Part shown: piece after piece, positions 23,298-30,871 of the stretch
How positions within the stretch are numbered: position 1 is the stretch's first letter
How the letters are laid out: the number at the start of each line of letters is the position of its first letter
Assembly (NCBI GenBank): GCA_004298625.1
Contig: SCSY01000159.1
Coordinates: forward strand, 1 to 34,885
Direction: 5' to 3'
From: Nitrospirota bacterium
Lineage (GTDB): Bacteria; Nitrospirota; Thermodesulfovibrionia; Thermodesulfovibrionales; UBA1546
DNA length: 34,885 bases
Made by a program: the position numbers and the translations under genes
The notes under the pieces: model-generated
Told to the model about the DNA's origin: nothing
The model's input: only the letters and a program-made list of their open reading frames with translations
Databases searched by the model: none

Positions 23298-24791
23298 ATG
23301 AGATGCGCGTTAGTAATCCCCTCATGGGTTCCTGAAGATATATTCTCTTCAAAGACGGCAAGCTCGCAGATTAATTACTGGCAGCCGTTGGGCACGCTAT
23401 ACGTTGCCGCTGTGCTTCAGAGGGCCGGGCACGAGGTTAAATTCCTAAACGGCGCATTTATTACCCACGATGAAATACTCAGAGAAATAAAAAAATTCAA
23501 ACCGGAATTTATCGGTATTTATTCAACAACCTTCGGCTGGCAAAAGGCAAAGCAGACCGCAGAAGATATAAGGAAATTAACCCCACCGGTACTCCCCTTA
23601 TCTAAGGGGAGGAGCAAGGAGGGGTTGCCATTTATATGCGCAGGAGGCCCTTATCCTATTGCAGTGCAGGAGCGTTGTCTTGAGGACGCCGGAGAATGTT
23701 TTGATGCCATAGTTACAGGAGAAGGCGAGTTCACATCTCTTGAAATAATAGAGCGGCTTCAAGCCGGTAAAAACCTTGATGGAGTCCCGGGCGTTGTTTA
23801 TAGGGAAAATGGAAAGATCATTAAAAATCCGCAAAGACCATTAATCGCTGATCTCGACTCACTGCCGTTTCCAGCAAGAGAGCTTCTGGGCGACGCTGAT
23901 TTATACATACCGCCGCCTGCGACATATAAGAGAAAACCCGTAGCGGTCTTGATGACATCCAGAGGCTGCAACAGGAGATGCATATATTGCTTCCAGATAG
24001 ACAAAGAGAGAAAAAGCGGCGTCAGATACCGCAGCGTCGAAAACGTGTTGAAAGAAATAGAGCTTTGCATTGCGCAGGGCTACAGGGAGATAAAATTCAT
24101 AGATGACACGCTGGCTGCCGATTATGACCGGGCGATGAGCATAGCTCAGGAGATAAAAAAGAGAAGACTTGATTTCACATGGTTTGCATCTGCGTGTGTG
24201 AATCAGGTTGACAGGCCGCTTCTTCAGGCATTCAAAGACGCCGGGTGCTGGGCCATACTTTTTGGAGCAGAAAGCGGGGTGCAAAAAAACCTTAATGCGA
24301 TAAAAAAAGGCACAACCCTTGAACAGATTCAAAAGGCTGTAAAGGCAGCCAAGGATGTCGGACTCAAGGTCAGCGCTCCTTTTATGTTCGGCATTCCCGG
24401 AGAGACATTTGAGGAAGGGCTTCAGACTATCGAATTTGCCGTAGACCTTAACCCTGATATGGCAAACTTTCATGCCATAACCCCATTCCCCGGCACATAC
24501 CTATACGACAATCTCGATAAATACGGAACCATATCAAATGAGCTCACGGACTATACATATCAGGGCGCTGCATTTATTCCGCATACCATGACAAGGGATG
24601 AAATCCTTAAACTCAGGCAGATAGCATTTAAGAGATTCTATTCCCGACCGTCGTTCATCCTTAAAAAACTTCTTGAACTAAGGAGCCTGAATGATCTCCT
24701 TGTTGCAGCCAAAAGCGCGAAGAGCCTGTTCTGGCTGTGGACAAAGACGGGTCTGTTCAGGAAGAAAAAAATTCCAACCCGCACAGGCTAA
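23298..24791 (+). CDS. B12-binding radical SAM protein
   Basis: 497 residues. An N-terminal cobalamin-binding-like domain (about 1-175; PLGTLYVAAVLQRAGHEV, EFIGIYSTTFGW, ICAGGPYP, VTGEGEFT) precedes a radical SAM core with the cluster motif RGCNRRCIYCF near residue 220, then FIDDTLAAD, LFGAESGVQKNL and APFMFGIPGET. The class includes methyltransferases and ring-forming enzymes of lipids and cofactors; the substrate is unknown. A palindromic element (23592-23611) is translated in frame as VLPLSKGRSKEGLP in the B12 domain. No ribosome binding site is visible, so it probably relies on ribosomes finishing the flavoprotein gene two bases upstream. Confidence 0.9.
   Translation: MRCALVIPSWVPEDIFSSKTASSQINYWQPLGTLYVAAVLQRAGHEVKFLNGAFITHDEILREIKKFKPEFIGIYSTTFGWQKAKQTAEDIRKLTPPVLPLSKGRSKEGLPFICAGGPYPIAVQERCLEDAGECFDAIVTGEGEFTSLEIIERLQAGKNLDGVPGVVYRENGKIIKNPQRPLIADLDSLPFPARELLGDADLYIPPPATYKRKPVAVLMTSRGCNRRCIYCFQIDKERKSGVRYRSVENVLKEIELCIAQGYREIKFIDDTLAADYDRAMSIAQEIKKRRLDFTWFASACVNQVDRPLLQAFKDAGCWAILFGAESGVQKNLNAIKKGTTLEQIQKAVKAAKDVGLKVSAPFMFGIPGETFEEGLQTIEFAVDLNPDMANFHAITPFPGTYLYDNLDKYGTISNELTDYTYQGAAFIPHTMTRDEILKLRQIAFKRFYSRPSFILKKLLELRSLNDLLVAAKSAKSLFWLWTKTGLFRKKKIPTRTG
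23592..23611. repeat. In-frame C-run/G-run palindrome
   Basis: CTCCCCTTA (23592-23600) and TAAGGGGAG (23603-23611) are perfect reverse complements with two bases between. The element lies in the loop before FICAGGPYP of the B12-binding domain and keeps the frame. Confidence 0.85.
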
Positions 24792-24847
24792 CCTAATTTT
24801 ATTGCCTCCGTCATATTAAGACAATATAACTTTCATATTTATCAGCC

Positions 24848-24876
24848 TTGACAAGCGGGCATGGGATTGATAGCAT
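24848..24876 (+). promoter_or_regulatory. Sigma70-type promoter for the HPF-cold-shock gene
   Basis: TTGACA (24848-24853), 17 bases, TAGCAT (24871-24876, 4 of 6), about 45 bases ahead of the start codon. Optimal spacing and a perfect -35. Confidence 0.6.
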
Positions 24877-24922
24877 GAGACTATGGATATGAAGACAATC
24901 TATTTTTTAAGGAGACGATGAT

Positions 24923-25459
24923 ATGAAACTTCCATTGCAGATAACCGCCCGTAACCTCGACCTGCCCGATGCCTTCAGGGAAAATATTCGCGACAAGGCA
25001 GAGAAACTTGACGAGTTTTATGACCGGATTATGAGGTGCAGGGTTGTTGTGGAATCACCGCACAGGCATAGTCATGAAGGGATAAAATATAACGTGCATA
25101 TTGAGATGACAGTGCCTGGAGCCGAGCTGGTAATAAAACGAGAGCCCAACGAAGATCTTAATGTGGCGATAAGGGATGCATTTGATGCAGCGCGCCGCAG
25201 GTTGGAAGATTTTGCCAGAAAGCAGAGGGGCGATGTCAAGCAGCGCGAGGAGACAGGGCATGCGAGCGTAACCAGGATATTCCCGGATAAGGGCTACGGG
25301 TTTTTGACTACGCAGGACGGCAGGGAAATATATTTTCACAAAAACAGCGTTCTGCACGACAAATTCAAGCATCTGAAACCAGGCATGGAGGTGCGTTTTG
25401 CGGAAGAGGAAGGTGAAAAAGGACCGCAGGCCAGCACAGTTACTGTAATAAAAGGCTGA
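24923..25459 (+). CDS. Ribosome hibernation factor fused to a cold-shock domain
   Basis: 178 residues. Residues 1-105 form an HPF/RaiA (sigma54-modulation) domain: LQITARNLDLPDAFRENI, the basic surface around RCRVVVESPHRHSHEG, VHIEMTVPG, and the helix VAIRDAFDAARRRLEDFAR. Residues 113-178 are a cold-shock domain with RNP1-like KGYGFL and RNP2-like EIYFHKNSV, ending ASTVTVI. The HPF part should bind the ribosomal decoding region and the cold-shock part single-stranded RNA. The usual long-HPF dimerisation domain is absent. It has its own promoter and a GGAG start site, and faces a separate cold-shock gene across a shared terminator. Confidence 0.92.
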   Translation: MKLPLQITARNLDLPDAFRENIRDKAEKLDEFYDRIMRCRVVVESPHRHSHEGIKYNVHIEMTVPGAELVIKREPNEDLNVAIRDAFDAARRRLEDFARKQRGDVKQREETGHASVTRIFPDKGYGFLTTQDGREIYFHKNSVLHDKFKHLKPGMEVRFAEEEGEKGPQASTVTVIKG

Positions 25460-25489
25460 TCCCCCAGTTGGTAAATTTTTGCTCCTGTT

Positions 25490-25531
25490 TAAAAAAAAAA
25501 GAAAGCCCCCTTGCTCGGCAAGGGGGCTTTT
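25490..25531. terminator. Bidirectional rho-independent terminator
   Basis: AAAGCCCCCTTGC (25502-25514) pairs with GCAAGGGGGCTTT (25518-25530), loop TCG. TTTT follows on the plus strand. The A-run at 25491-25500 gives a U tract for minus-strand transcripts. It serves both convergent cold-shock genes. Confidence 0.9.
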
Positions 25532-25539
25532 GCGTTCGA

Positions 25540-25740
25540 TTAGAGCTTTACTACATTGACTGCTTTGGGACCTTTTGGCCCTTTTTCAACGTCAAAGCTG
25601 ACTGAATCGCCCTCGGCAAGGACCTTGAATCCATTGCCCTGGATAGACGAATAGTGGACAAAAACATCGCTGCCGTCTTCGCTTGTGATGAAGCCAAAAC
25701 CTTTGGATTCGTTGAACCACTTTACTTTTCCATTAGCCAT
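25540..25740 (-). CDS. csp: Cold-shock protein (CspA family)
   Basis: 66 residues, the full length of the family. RNA-binding motifs are intact: KGFGFIT (RNP1) and VFVHYSSI (RNP2), within the usual MANGKVKWFNESKG start and KGPKAVNVV end. It binds single-stranded RNA and DNA and loosens structure at low temperature or during growth changes. TAAGGAGG stands upstream of the start on the minus strand. Its leader contains a small inverted repeat (TCAGAA at 25772-25777 and TTCTGA at 25781-25786 on the plus strand). It converges with the HPF-cold-shock fusion gene. Confidence 0.97.
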   Translation of the reverse strand: MANGKVKWFNESKGFGFITSEDGSDVFVHYSSIQGNGFKVLAEGDSVSFDVEKGPKGPKAVNVVKL

Positions 25741-25979
25741 ACTTTTTACCTCCTTACTATGATCTAAAGTTTCAGAAAAATTCTGACTGAATAAAAAAAG
25801 GCCACAAAGCTAAAAGTCTTTGTGGCCTTTCCATTTCCATGTATTTGCTAACAACAAAAACTTCTGAATCTTCCCGCATATAATGGCATCTCCGACAGCA
25901 AAAGTCAATAGCCGGCGCAAATTTTTTTGGAAGAGGCGGTTGGGCGTGCGCTGTCTAAATATTTGCGTATATAAATTTT
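25741..25979 (-). terminator. Cold-shock leader and upstream terminator on the minus strand
   Basis: AAAGGCCACAAAG (25797-25809) pairs with CTTTGTGGCCTTT (25818-25830), eight-base loop. In the minus direction it is followed by a U tract (25792-25799), so it most likely terminates the radical SAM gene that ends at 25980. The cold-shock leader then lies between 25741 and about 25795. No clear -35/-10 pair is visible there. Nothing is recognised in 25831-25979. Confidence 0.8.
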
Positions 25980-27095
25980 TCATCGGATTTGAATATATTC
26001 TTTTGCAAGCTTATGATACAGCTTCGGATTGAACAGGATGTTTGTCATAAAATAACACTCGTGTGTGCAAAAGCATTGTCTTTTCCGTATTGAATCAATT
26101 ATCCGCCGGGCTTTTTCCGACTGGATAATTCTCTCCATGTCGTAATCATAATTCTTTACATTTCCAAAACTGTCCGTAAGGATCTCGCATGGGAAGACAT
26201 CGCCATTTTCCGTCAGCACAAGGTTCAGCCTGCCGGCATAGCACGGGATAAGGCGTTTTTGTTCGAGCAGGGTCTGATGTATCAGGCGGCGCTGCAGAAT
26301 ATCCTGCGCGGCCTTAATGCGCGCCCCTTTGAATCTGTAGGTCGGCGCTTTTTTATCTCTAAGGTTTTTTTCAAGCTTTTCAATGGCAAGAAAATATTTT
26401 CCAATATCAACATCCTTGTAGCTTTCGTCCGGGATATTTCCCCGTATCAGAGAGATTGTATGTGTCTTTATTTTTTTAAGCGAGCCGGCAAAGTCAATTA
26501 TCTCATCCATCCTGTCCTGATTCTTCGAGCAAAAAACCGTATTGATCCCCAGTTCGAAATTAGGGTATTTGTCAATGAGGTTTTCAAGCAGGTGGTATGT
26601 CTCCAGCGTTTTCCCGAAACTTCCCTGAGTATTCCTGATTTCATCATGCAGCCCGTAAAGGCCGTCAATGGAGAGTTTTACGACAATTATGCTTTTCGGA
26701 GAATTTTTAAGTATCTGCTCTGTCCTTTCTTTAATCAGTTCGGGAAGCAGGCCGTTTGTAGGGAAGAGCATTATGGACGGTTTATTATTTTTATAAAAAA
26801 TTCTGCTTATCTCGACAAGGTCGTCTCTGAGAAATATTTCGCCTCCTGAAAAGGCGAGCCAGAGAAGGCTGCCGAGCGATTTTGATATTTTCTGTATTTC
26901 ATCGAGCGTGAGCTCATCCGATACCCCCCCTCCGCCCCCCCTTGTTAAGGGGGGGATTGGGGGGGTGCTTTTCAAATAAAAACAGAACGGGCATTTTGAA
27001 TTACACCTTTTGGTTACAAAAAATGTAAGATGAATCGGTCTTCTTTTATAGAAGATAGAAGGAGTATGGCGTAATAACCGGTGCATTAGACTCAC
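25980..27095 (-). CDS. Radical SAM protein with SPASM-like C-terminus
   Basis: 371 residues. The N-terminal cluster motif is KRCNSKCPFCFY (C-x3-C-x2-C), followed by LWLAFSGGEIFLRDDL and LFPTNG of the radical SAM barrel. The C-terminal part has PCYAGRLNLVLTENGDVFPCEI and RQCFCTHECYF, a cysteine-rich SPASM/twitch-type region that would bind an additional iron-sulfur cluster. Such enzymes often modify peptides or take part in cofactor or lipid pathways; no precursor peptide gene is obvious nearby. A palindromic repeat is translated as STPPIPPLTRGGGGG directly after the CxxxCxxC motif. The start is GTG (or ATG three codons later) without a ribosome binding site. Confidence 0.88.
   Translation of the reverse strand: MSLMHRLLRHTPSIFYKRRPIHLTFFVTKRCNSKCPFCFYLKSTPPIPPLTRGGGGGVSDELTLDEIQKISKSLGSLLWLAFSGGEIFLRDDLVEISRIFYKNNKPSIMLFPTNGLLPELIKERTEQILKNSPKSIIVVKLSIDGLYGLHDEIRNTQGSFGKTLETYHLLENLIDKYPNFELGINTVFCSKNQDRMDEIIDFAGSLKKIKTHTISLIRGNIPDESYKDVDIGKYFLAIEKLEKNLRDKKAPTYRFKGARIKAAQDILQRRLIHQTLLEQKRLIPCYAGRLNLVLTENGDVFPCEILTDSFGNVKNYDYDMERIIQSEKARRIIDSIRKRQCFCTHECYFMTNILFNPKLYHKLAKEYIQIR
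26924..26965. repeat. Nested C-run/G-run palindrome inside a radical SAM gene
   Basis: Inner arms CCCCCCCTT (26935-26943) and AAGGGGGGG (26947-26955) with a GTT loop. Outer runs of seven C (26924-26930) and seven G (26959-26965). In frame on the minus strand. The runs are prone to slippage, so this is also a likely site of sequencing or replication error. Confidence 0.85.
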
Positions 27096-27175
27096 TTTTA
27101 TTTATGATTCTTCAGGTTGTCCTGTAGTTAAATTGCCTTCCCAAACTTCTGCAATTCATTGTATATTATCATAAA
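27096..27175. promoter_or_regulatory. Divergent intergenic region
   Basis: 80 bases between divergent starts. TATATT (27162-27167) is a -10-like box just nine bases ahead of the TPR-protein ATG, which itself lacks a ribosome binding site. A leaderless transcript is possible. No matching -35 stands out. Confidence 0.3.
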
Positions 27176-28984
27176 ATGAAAATGTTAAAACGCACGAGAG
27201 CCTTATTATTAGCCGGTTTGTTTTTGTTATTCCTGCCGTCTTACTTATGCGGCTATGATAAGAAAGAAATAGACATTATTTTCCAAAAGGGATACGAATA
27301 TCAAAATAAGGCTTTCCAGTCCGGTGCAGATGGGAAAAAACGTTACCTCAGAAAGGCAATCGAGGAATATGAAAAGATTATTTATTTAGCCCCGGATGAA
27401 GAGAAGGGTTATCTTTATGCAGGGTTATGTTACGAGCATCTGTCGGAATTCAGCAAGGCAATCGAAATATATTCCAAAGGGGTGGAGAGGTTAAAATCCC
27501 TAAAACAGAAAATGCTGTTTCTCGACGGCCTTGCTCGATGCAATACAAACTCCGGCAATTTCAAGGCCGTGGAGAAAGTGATCGAACAGATGGAAAAACT
27601 GCAGCCCAACTCGATCGAGGCTGCCTGGGCTTGTTCCGGCATAGCGACCTCCGGCACTGATGTCAGGATGAAAGAGGTTTACTATAAGAGAGGCTTAAAG
27701 ATATGTGATTATATTTTGAAAAACAACGCCGATAAAGAGGCCAGACAAAGCGCATCAAGGATCAGGGACGGTATGTTGAGCCAGTATGGCTATAAGACGC
27801 CTGAACCGGATCCGGCTGTAAACATTCAGTATGACGTATGGGAGAAGAATATTTTAGCTCTTGCCGGAAATAAAGACTACGAAAAAGTTGTCCGGGTCCA
27901 TCAGGAGATTCTTAAGAGGAGTTTAAATATGGACCCTCTGAGCAAGGGCTATTTCAATCCGGTTCCCATGTATATGTCATATCTGGAAGCCCTTCTCGAA
28001 TCTTATGCAAAGACCAATCGCTGGGAAGATTTCTTTGAAATCACCGCGAGAGTATTTAACCGCGGGATGGAAATTAAAGATGATCCTTATGAGGGAAGGC
28101 CGGTTTATACAATCCTGCCGAACCTGACAAGGTTTCTCAAAATATATATATCCGCTCAGAATAAGAAATTCTATTTTAAAAAACCAAATAAGGCGTTGCT
28201 TATACCGGAATTGTGGCTTTACGAGGTTAAAGGCGATGCCTTGTTCTCAGCGTCTTTTAACGATAGCCCTGATCCCGCATCCGATGATGAGATATTGGCT
28301 CTCGGTTATTGGGATAAGAAAGGCAAGCCGTACAGGATTTTGCTGAGGTTTTCTGTGCCCCCGGCTCTCCGGCAATTTAGGATTGAAAGAGCGGAAATAA
28401 GCTTGTTCAGAGAGCATAAACATACATCGAGGGGAGATTGTATGCCGGTTTTATACAGCGTCAATTTCCCTCCGGACCAGGAATCTCCATCTGCCCGGCA
28501 AGGTCTATGGAAAAAATTACCTGCCGGTTTTTCTCAAAGGGACATGCTTTTGCCGGATGCAGATAGTCTTGTAAGAAGGGATATCGGAAAGTTCGAGGGC
28601 GGATATGTAATGGCCCAGTTGTATCTGTTTGATATAACAAAATTTGTGAAGGCATGGCATAAAAAAGATAATTCAAACGAAGGGTTTCTGATAACATTAA
28701 ACGATGAAAAAACACCTGCCTTTCGCGGCTTCTGGTCCGGAGCAGGACTCCACCCTCCGAAGGTCAATATCATTATAAGGAGCAATAAAAAACCGGAGTT
28801 GGACGATATAATCAAATATCAGGAGGACTGGATTTCTTATTATGTCAGAGGGTTGCGTTACCTAAATAAGGGAGGGATAAGAGAAACTGAAGTTCTGTGG
28901 GAAAAGGCAAGGGAGGTGACAGGCGATAAAGTCATCAAAGATCATATAGAGGCTCATATAGCCTTGCTGAGGGATTTAAAATGA
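27176..28984 (+). CDS. Exported TPR protein with a carbohydrate-module-like middle
   Basis: 602 residues with a signal peptide (KRTRALLLAGLFLLFLPSYLCG; a cysteine lies close to the cleavage region, so a lipoprotein is possible). TPR-like helical repeats follow: RYLRKAIEEYEKIIYLAPDE, KGYLYAGLCYEHLSEFSKAIEIY and further units to about residue 330. Residues about 330-545 are beta-rich (ILLRFSVPPALRQFRIERAEISLF; DITKFVKAWHKKDNSNEGFLI), which looks like a DNRLRE-type domain found in extracellular proteins. A final TPR-like helical part closes it. It overlaps the following CsgG-like gene by four bases (ATGA), so the two exported proteins probably act together at the outer membrane. Confidence 0.75.
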   Translation: MKMLKRTRALLLAGLFLLFLPSYLCGYDKKEIDIIFQKGYEYQNKAFQSGADGKKRYLRKAIEEYEKIIYLAPDEEKGYLYAGLCYEHLSEFSKAIEIYSKGVERLKSLKQKMLFLDGLARCNTNSGNFKAVEKVIEQMEKLQPNSIEAAWACSGIATSGTDVRMKEVYYKRGLKICDYILKNNADKEARQSASRIRDGMLSQYGYKTPEPDPAVNIQYDVWEKNILALAGNKDYEKVVRVHQEILKRSLNMDPLSKGYFNPVPMYMSYLEALLESYAKTNRWEDFFEITARVFNRGMEIKDDPYEGRPVYTILPNLTRFLKIYISAQNKKFYFKKPNKALLIPELWLYEVKGDALFSASFNDSPDPASDDEILALGYWDKKGKPYRILLRFSVPPALRQFRIERAEISLFREHKHTSRGDCMPVLYSVNFPPDQESPSARQGLWKKLPAGFSQRDMLLPDADSLVRRDIGKFEGGYVMAQLYLFDITKFVKAWHKKDNSNEGFLITLNDEKTPAFRGFWSGAGLHPPKVNIIIRSNKKPELDDIIKYQEDWISYYVRGLRYLNKGGIRETEVLWEKAREVTGDKVIKDHIEAHIALLRDLK

Positions 28985-29958
28985 AGAGCAGATATTTTTG
29001 TTGTGCTGTGTTATCCCTGGTATTTTTCATTCCGGGATTTGTCTATGCCCAAGGGGAAAAAGCAACTTTTAAAGTAGGCGTTCTTTATTTTGAAAATATT
29101 ATCAGGCCTGAGAAAGTAACTCCAGGCCAGGCCGGTCTTCACACTGTTGACCCTCAATATGATTATTTAGAGCGGGCTTTAACGGATATGCTGACAACTG
29201 ATCTGGCTGCATTTCCTCAGGCGCAATTACTGGAAAGAGCCAGGATCGAAAAACTTCTTGAGGAAATAAAGTTCGGCGAGTCAGGCCTGGTTGATGAAAA
29301 AACCATCCAAAAACGAGGTTTGGCTGTTGAAGGAGATTTTTTGATATATGGCCGGCTCGATAAAAAGAAGGGAAGGCTTATTGTAAAAACAAAGATCGTG
29401 GATATTGCGAAGGGGAAAATACATGCGCTCAAAGAAGTCTCTGGAACAGAAGAAAATGTTCTTATGATAGTAGAGAGCTTGAAGTCTGCGGTCGCCGATT
29501 TTCTTGGTCTGGAGCAGGGGACTGGGATTAATGCTTTCAAAATGGAGCGGGAAGGCAGTCTTGCTATTTTGCCTTTTTACAATAATTCAAAGACCAATAA
29601 ACTCGGGCACCTGAGGCAAGGGCTTCCGGTAATATTTATGGACAAATTTATAAAACTTGGTCGCTTTACGATAGTTGAAAGGGCTATGATTGACAGCGTT
29701 ATGCAAGAACTTGGCTTGCAGCAATCAGGGCTTATTGATGAAAAGACCGCAGTAAAAATAGGGAAACTCCTCGGCGCAAAATATCTCCTTTTAGGGATGT
29801 TCATAGAAAATCATGGGATAATCAGGATTGATATGAGAGTTATCGAGACCGAGACGGGCAGGGCTGCAATCCCGGCAAGTATAACAAGTGAAAATGAGGA
29901 AAAGCTTTTTTCTGTAATTGAAATTTTTACAACCCGAGATTTTTTACCCCTTCAATAG
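28981..29958 (+). CDS. CsgG-like exported protein with an internal duplication
   Basis: 325 residues with a signal peptide (cleavage near VYAQ). Two copies of a CsgG/TolB-N-type alpha/beta domain are visible. The first contains ALTDMLTTDLA, LLERARIEKLLEE, SGLVDEKT and DFLIYGRL. The second contains VIFMDKFIKL, IVERAMIDSVMQE, SGLIDEKT and KYLLLGMF. CsgG itself forms an outer-membrane export channel from one such domain; related FlgO and GNA1162 proteins act at the outer membrane. A pore is not implied by two soluble copies. It is coupled to the TPR gene upstream and its last 32 bases overlap the end of fabD on the other strand. Confidence 0.8.
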   Translation: MKSRYFCCAVLSLVFFIPGFVYAQGEKATFKVGVLYFENIIRPEKVTPGQAGLHTVDPQYDYLERALTDMLTTDLAAFPQAQLLERARIEKLLEEIKFGESGLVDEKTIQKRGLAVEGDFLIYGRLDKKKGRLIVKTKIVDIAKGKIHALKEVSGTEENVLMIVESLKSAVADFLGLEQGTGINAFKMEREGSLAILPFYNNSKTNKLGHLRQGLPVIFMDKFIKLGRFTIVERAMIDSVMQELGLQQSGLIDEKTAVKIGKLLGAKYLLLGMFIENHGIIRIDMRVIETETGRAAIPASITSENEEKLFSVIEIFTTRDFLPLQ

Positions 29959-30871
29959 TTTTATCGAGGCTCTCCCTGTCTTCAACATTAAATATTATTG
30001 CCTCCGGCGATATTCTTTTGACAAGACCCGAAAGAACTTTGCCGGGCCCTGCTTCTATAAATACATTGATTCCCGATTTAACGATTTCTGTGATGGAATC
30101 TTCCCATAGGACAGGGCTGTTCAGTTGTTTTACCAAAGCTGCTTTTATTCCATCAACAGTTGTGAGGAATATCGCATCTGCATTGCTGACGATTGGAATT
30201 TCCGGTTTTTGCATTTCGATATTTTCGAGGAATAGAAATTCAGAGAGTTTATTTGAGGCCTCGGCCATCAGCTTACAGTGGGAAGGGGCGCTTACAGTCA
30301 GAGGTATAGCCCTTTTTGCGCCTCCCTCCTTTGCAAGAGTCATTGCCTCTTCAACAGCCTCTTTTTCGCCTGCTATAACAATCTGACCCGGGCAGTTGTA
30401 GTTTGCCGGAGCGACATATCCTGATTTGACGGAGAGGCATATATCATTCAGTTTATCTTTATCCAGTCCGAGGATTGCAGCCATGAGTCCCTTGCCTTCG
30501 GGGACCGCCTCCTGCATTAACCTTCCGCGTTTCTCCGTGAGCTTTACCGCATCTTTGAATTGGAAAACAGAGGATGCAACAAGCGCTGAATATTCGCCGA
30601 GGCTGTGTCCTGCAACAACAGAGGGCTTTATATCATGCATCTTTAAAGCCGTATAGGCGGCCATGCTCGCTGCCAATAAACACGGCTGAGTCCTGTATGT
30701 CTTGTTCAGTTCATCGGCAGGGCCGTTAAAACTGAGATTTGCAACATCATAACCGAGCGCATCGGATGCATCTTTGTAAAGGGCCTTTACTTCGTCGAAA
30801 TTCTCATATAAATTTTTTCCCATCCCGACATATTGCGAACCTTGCCCTGGAAAAACAAAGGCGATCTTCAT
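29927..30871 (-). CDS. fabD: Malonyl-CoA:ACP transacylase
   Basis: 314 residues, full length. It loads malonate from CoA onto acyl carrier protein for fatty acid synthesis. Motifs: FPGQGSQYVGMG at the start, nucleophile Ser90 in AGHSLGEYSAL, catalytic His198 in SAPSHCKLM, and the substrate-binding loop QPCLLAASM. The ATG overlaps the end of etfA by four bases, so it is coupled to the electron-transfer genes rather than to other fab genes, none of which are visible downstream. Its 3' end overlaps the convergent CsgG-like gene. Confidence 0.96.
   Translation of the reverse strand: MKIAFVFPGQGSQYVGMGKNLYENFDEVKALYKDASDALGYDVANLSFNGPADELNKTYRTQPCLLAASMAAYTALKMHDIKPSVVAGHSLGEYSALVASSVFQFKDAVKLTEKRGRLMQEAVPEGKGLMAAILGLDKDKLNDICLSVKSGYVAPANYNCPGQIVIAGEKEAVEEAMTLAKEGGAKRAIPLTVSAPSHCKLMAEASNKLSEFLFLENIEMQKPEIPIVSNADAIFLTTVDGIKAALVKQLNSPVLWEDSITEIVKSGINVFIEAGPGKVLSGLVKRISPEAIIFNVEDRESLDKTIEGVKNLGL

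Noticed and set aside
26924..26965. Possible frameshift in the radical SAM/SPASM gene at the C/G runs
   Set aside because: Both conserved flanks (CPFCFY and LTLDEIQKI) are in the same frame, so the gene is intact as read, although run length could vary.
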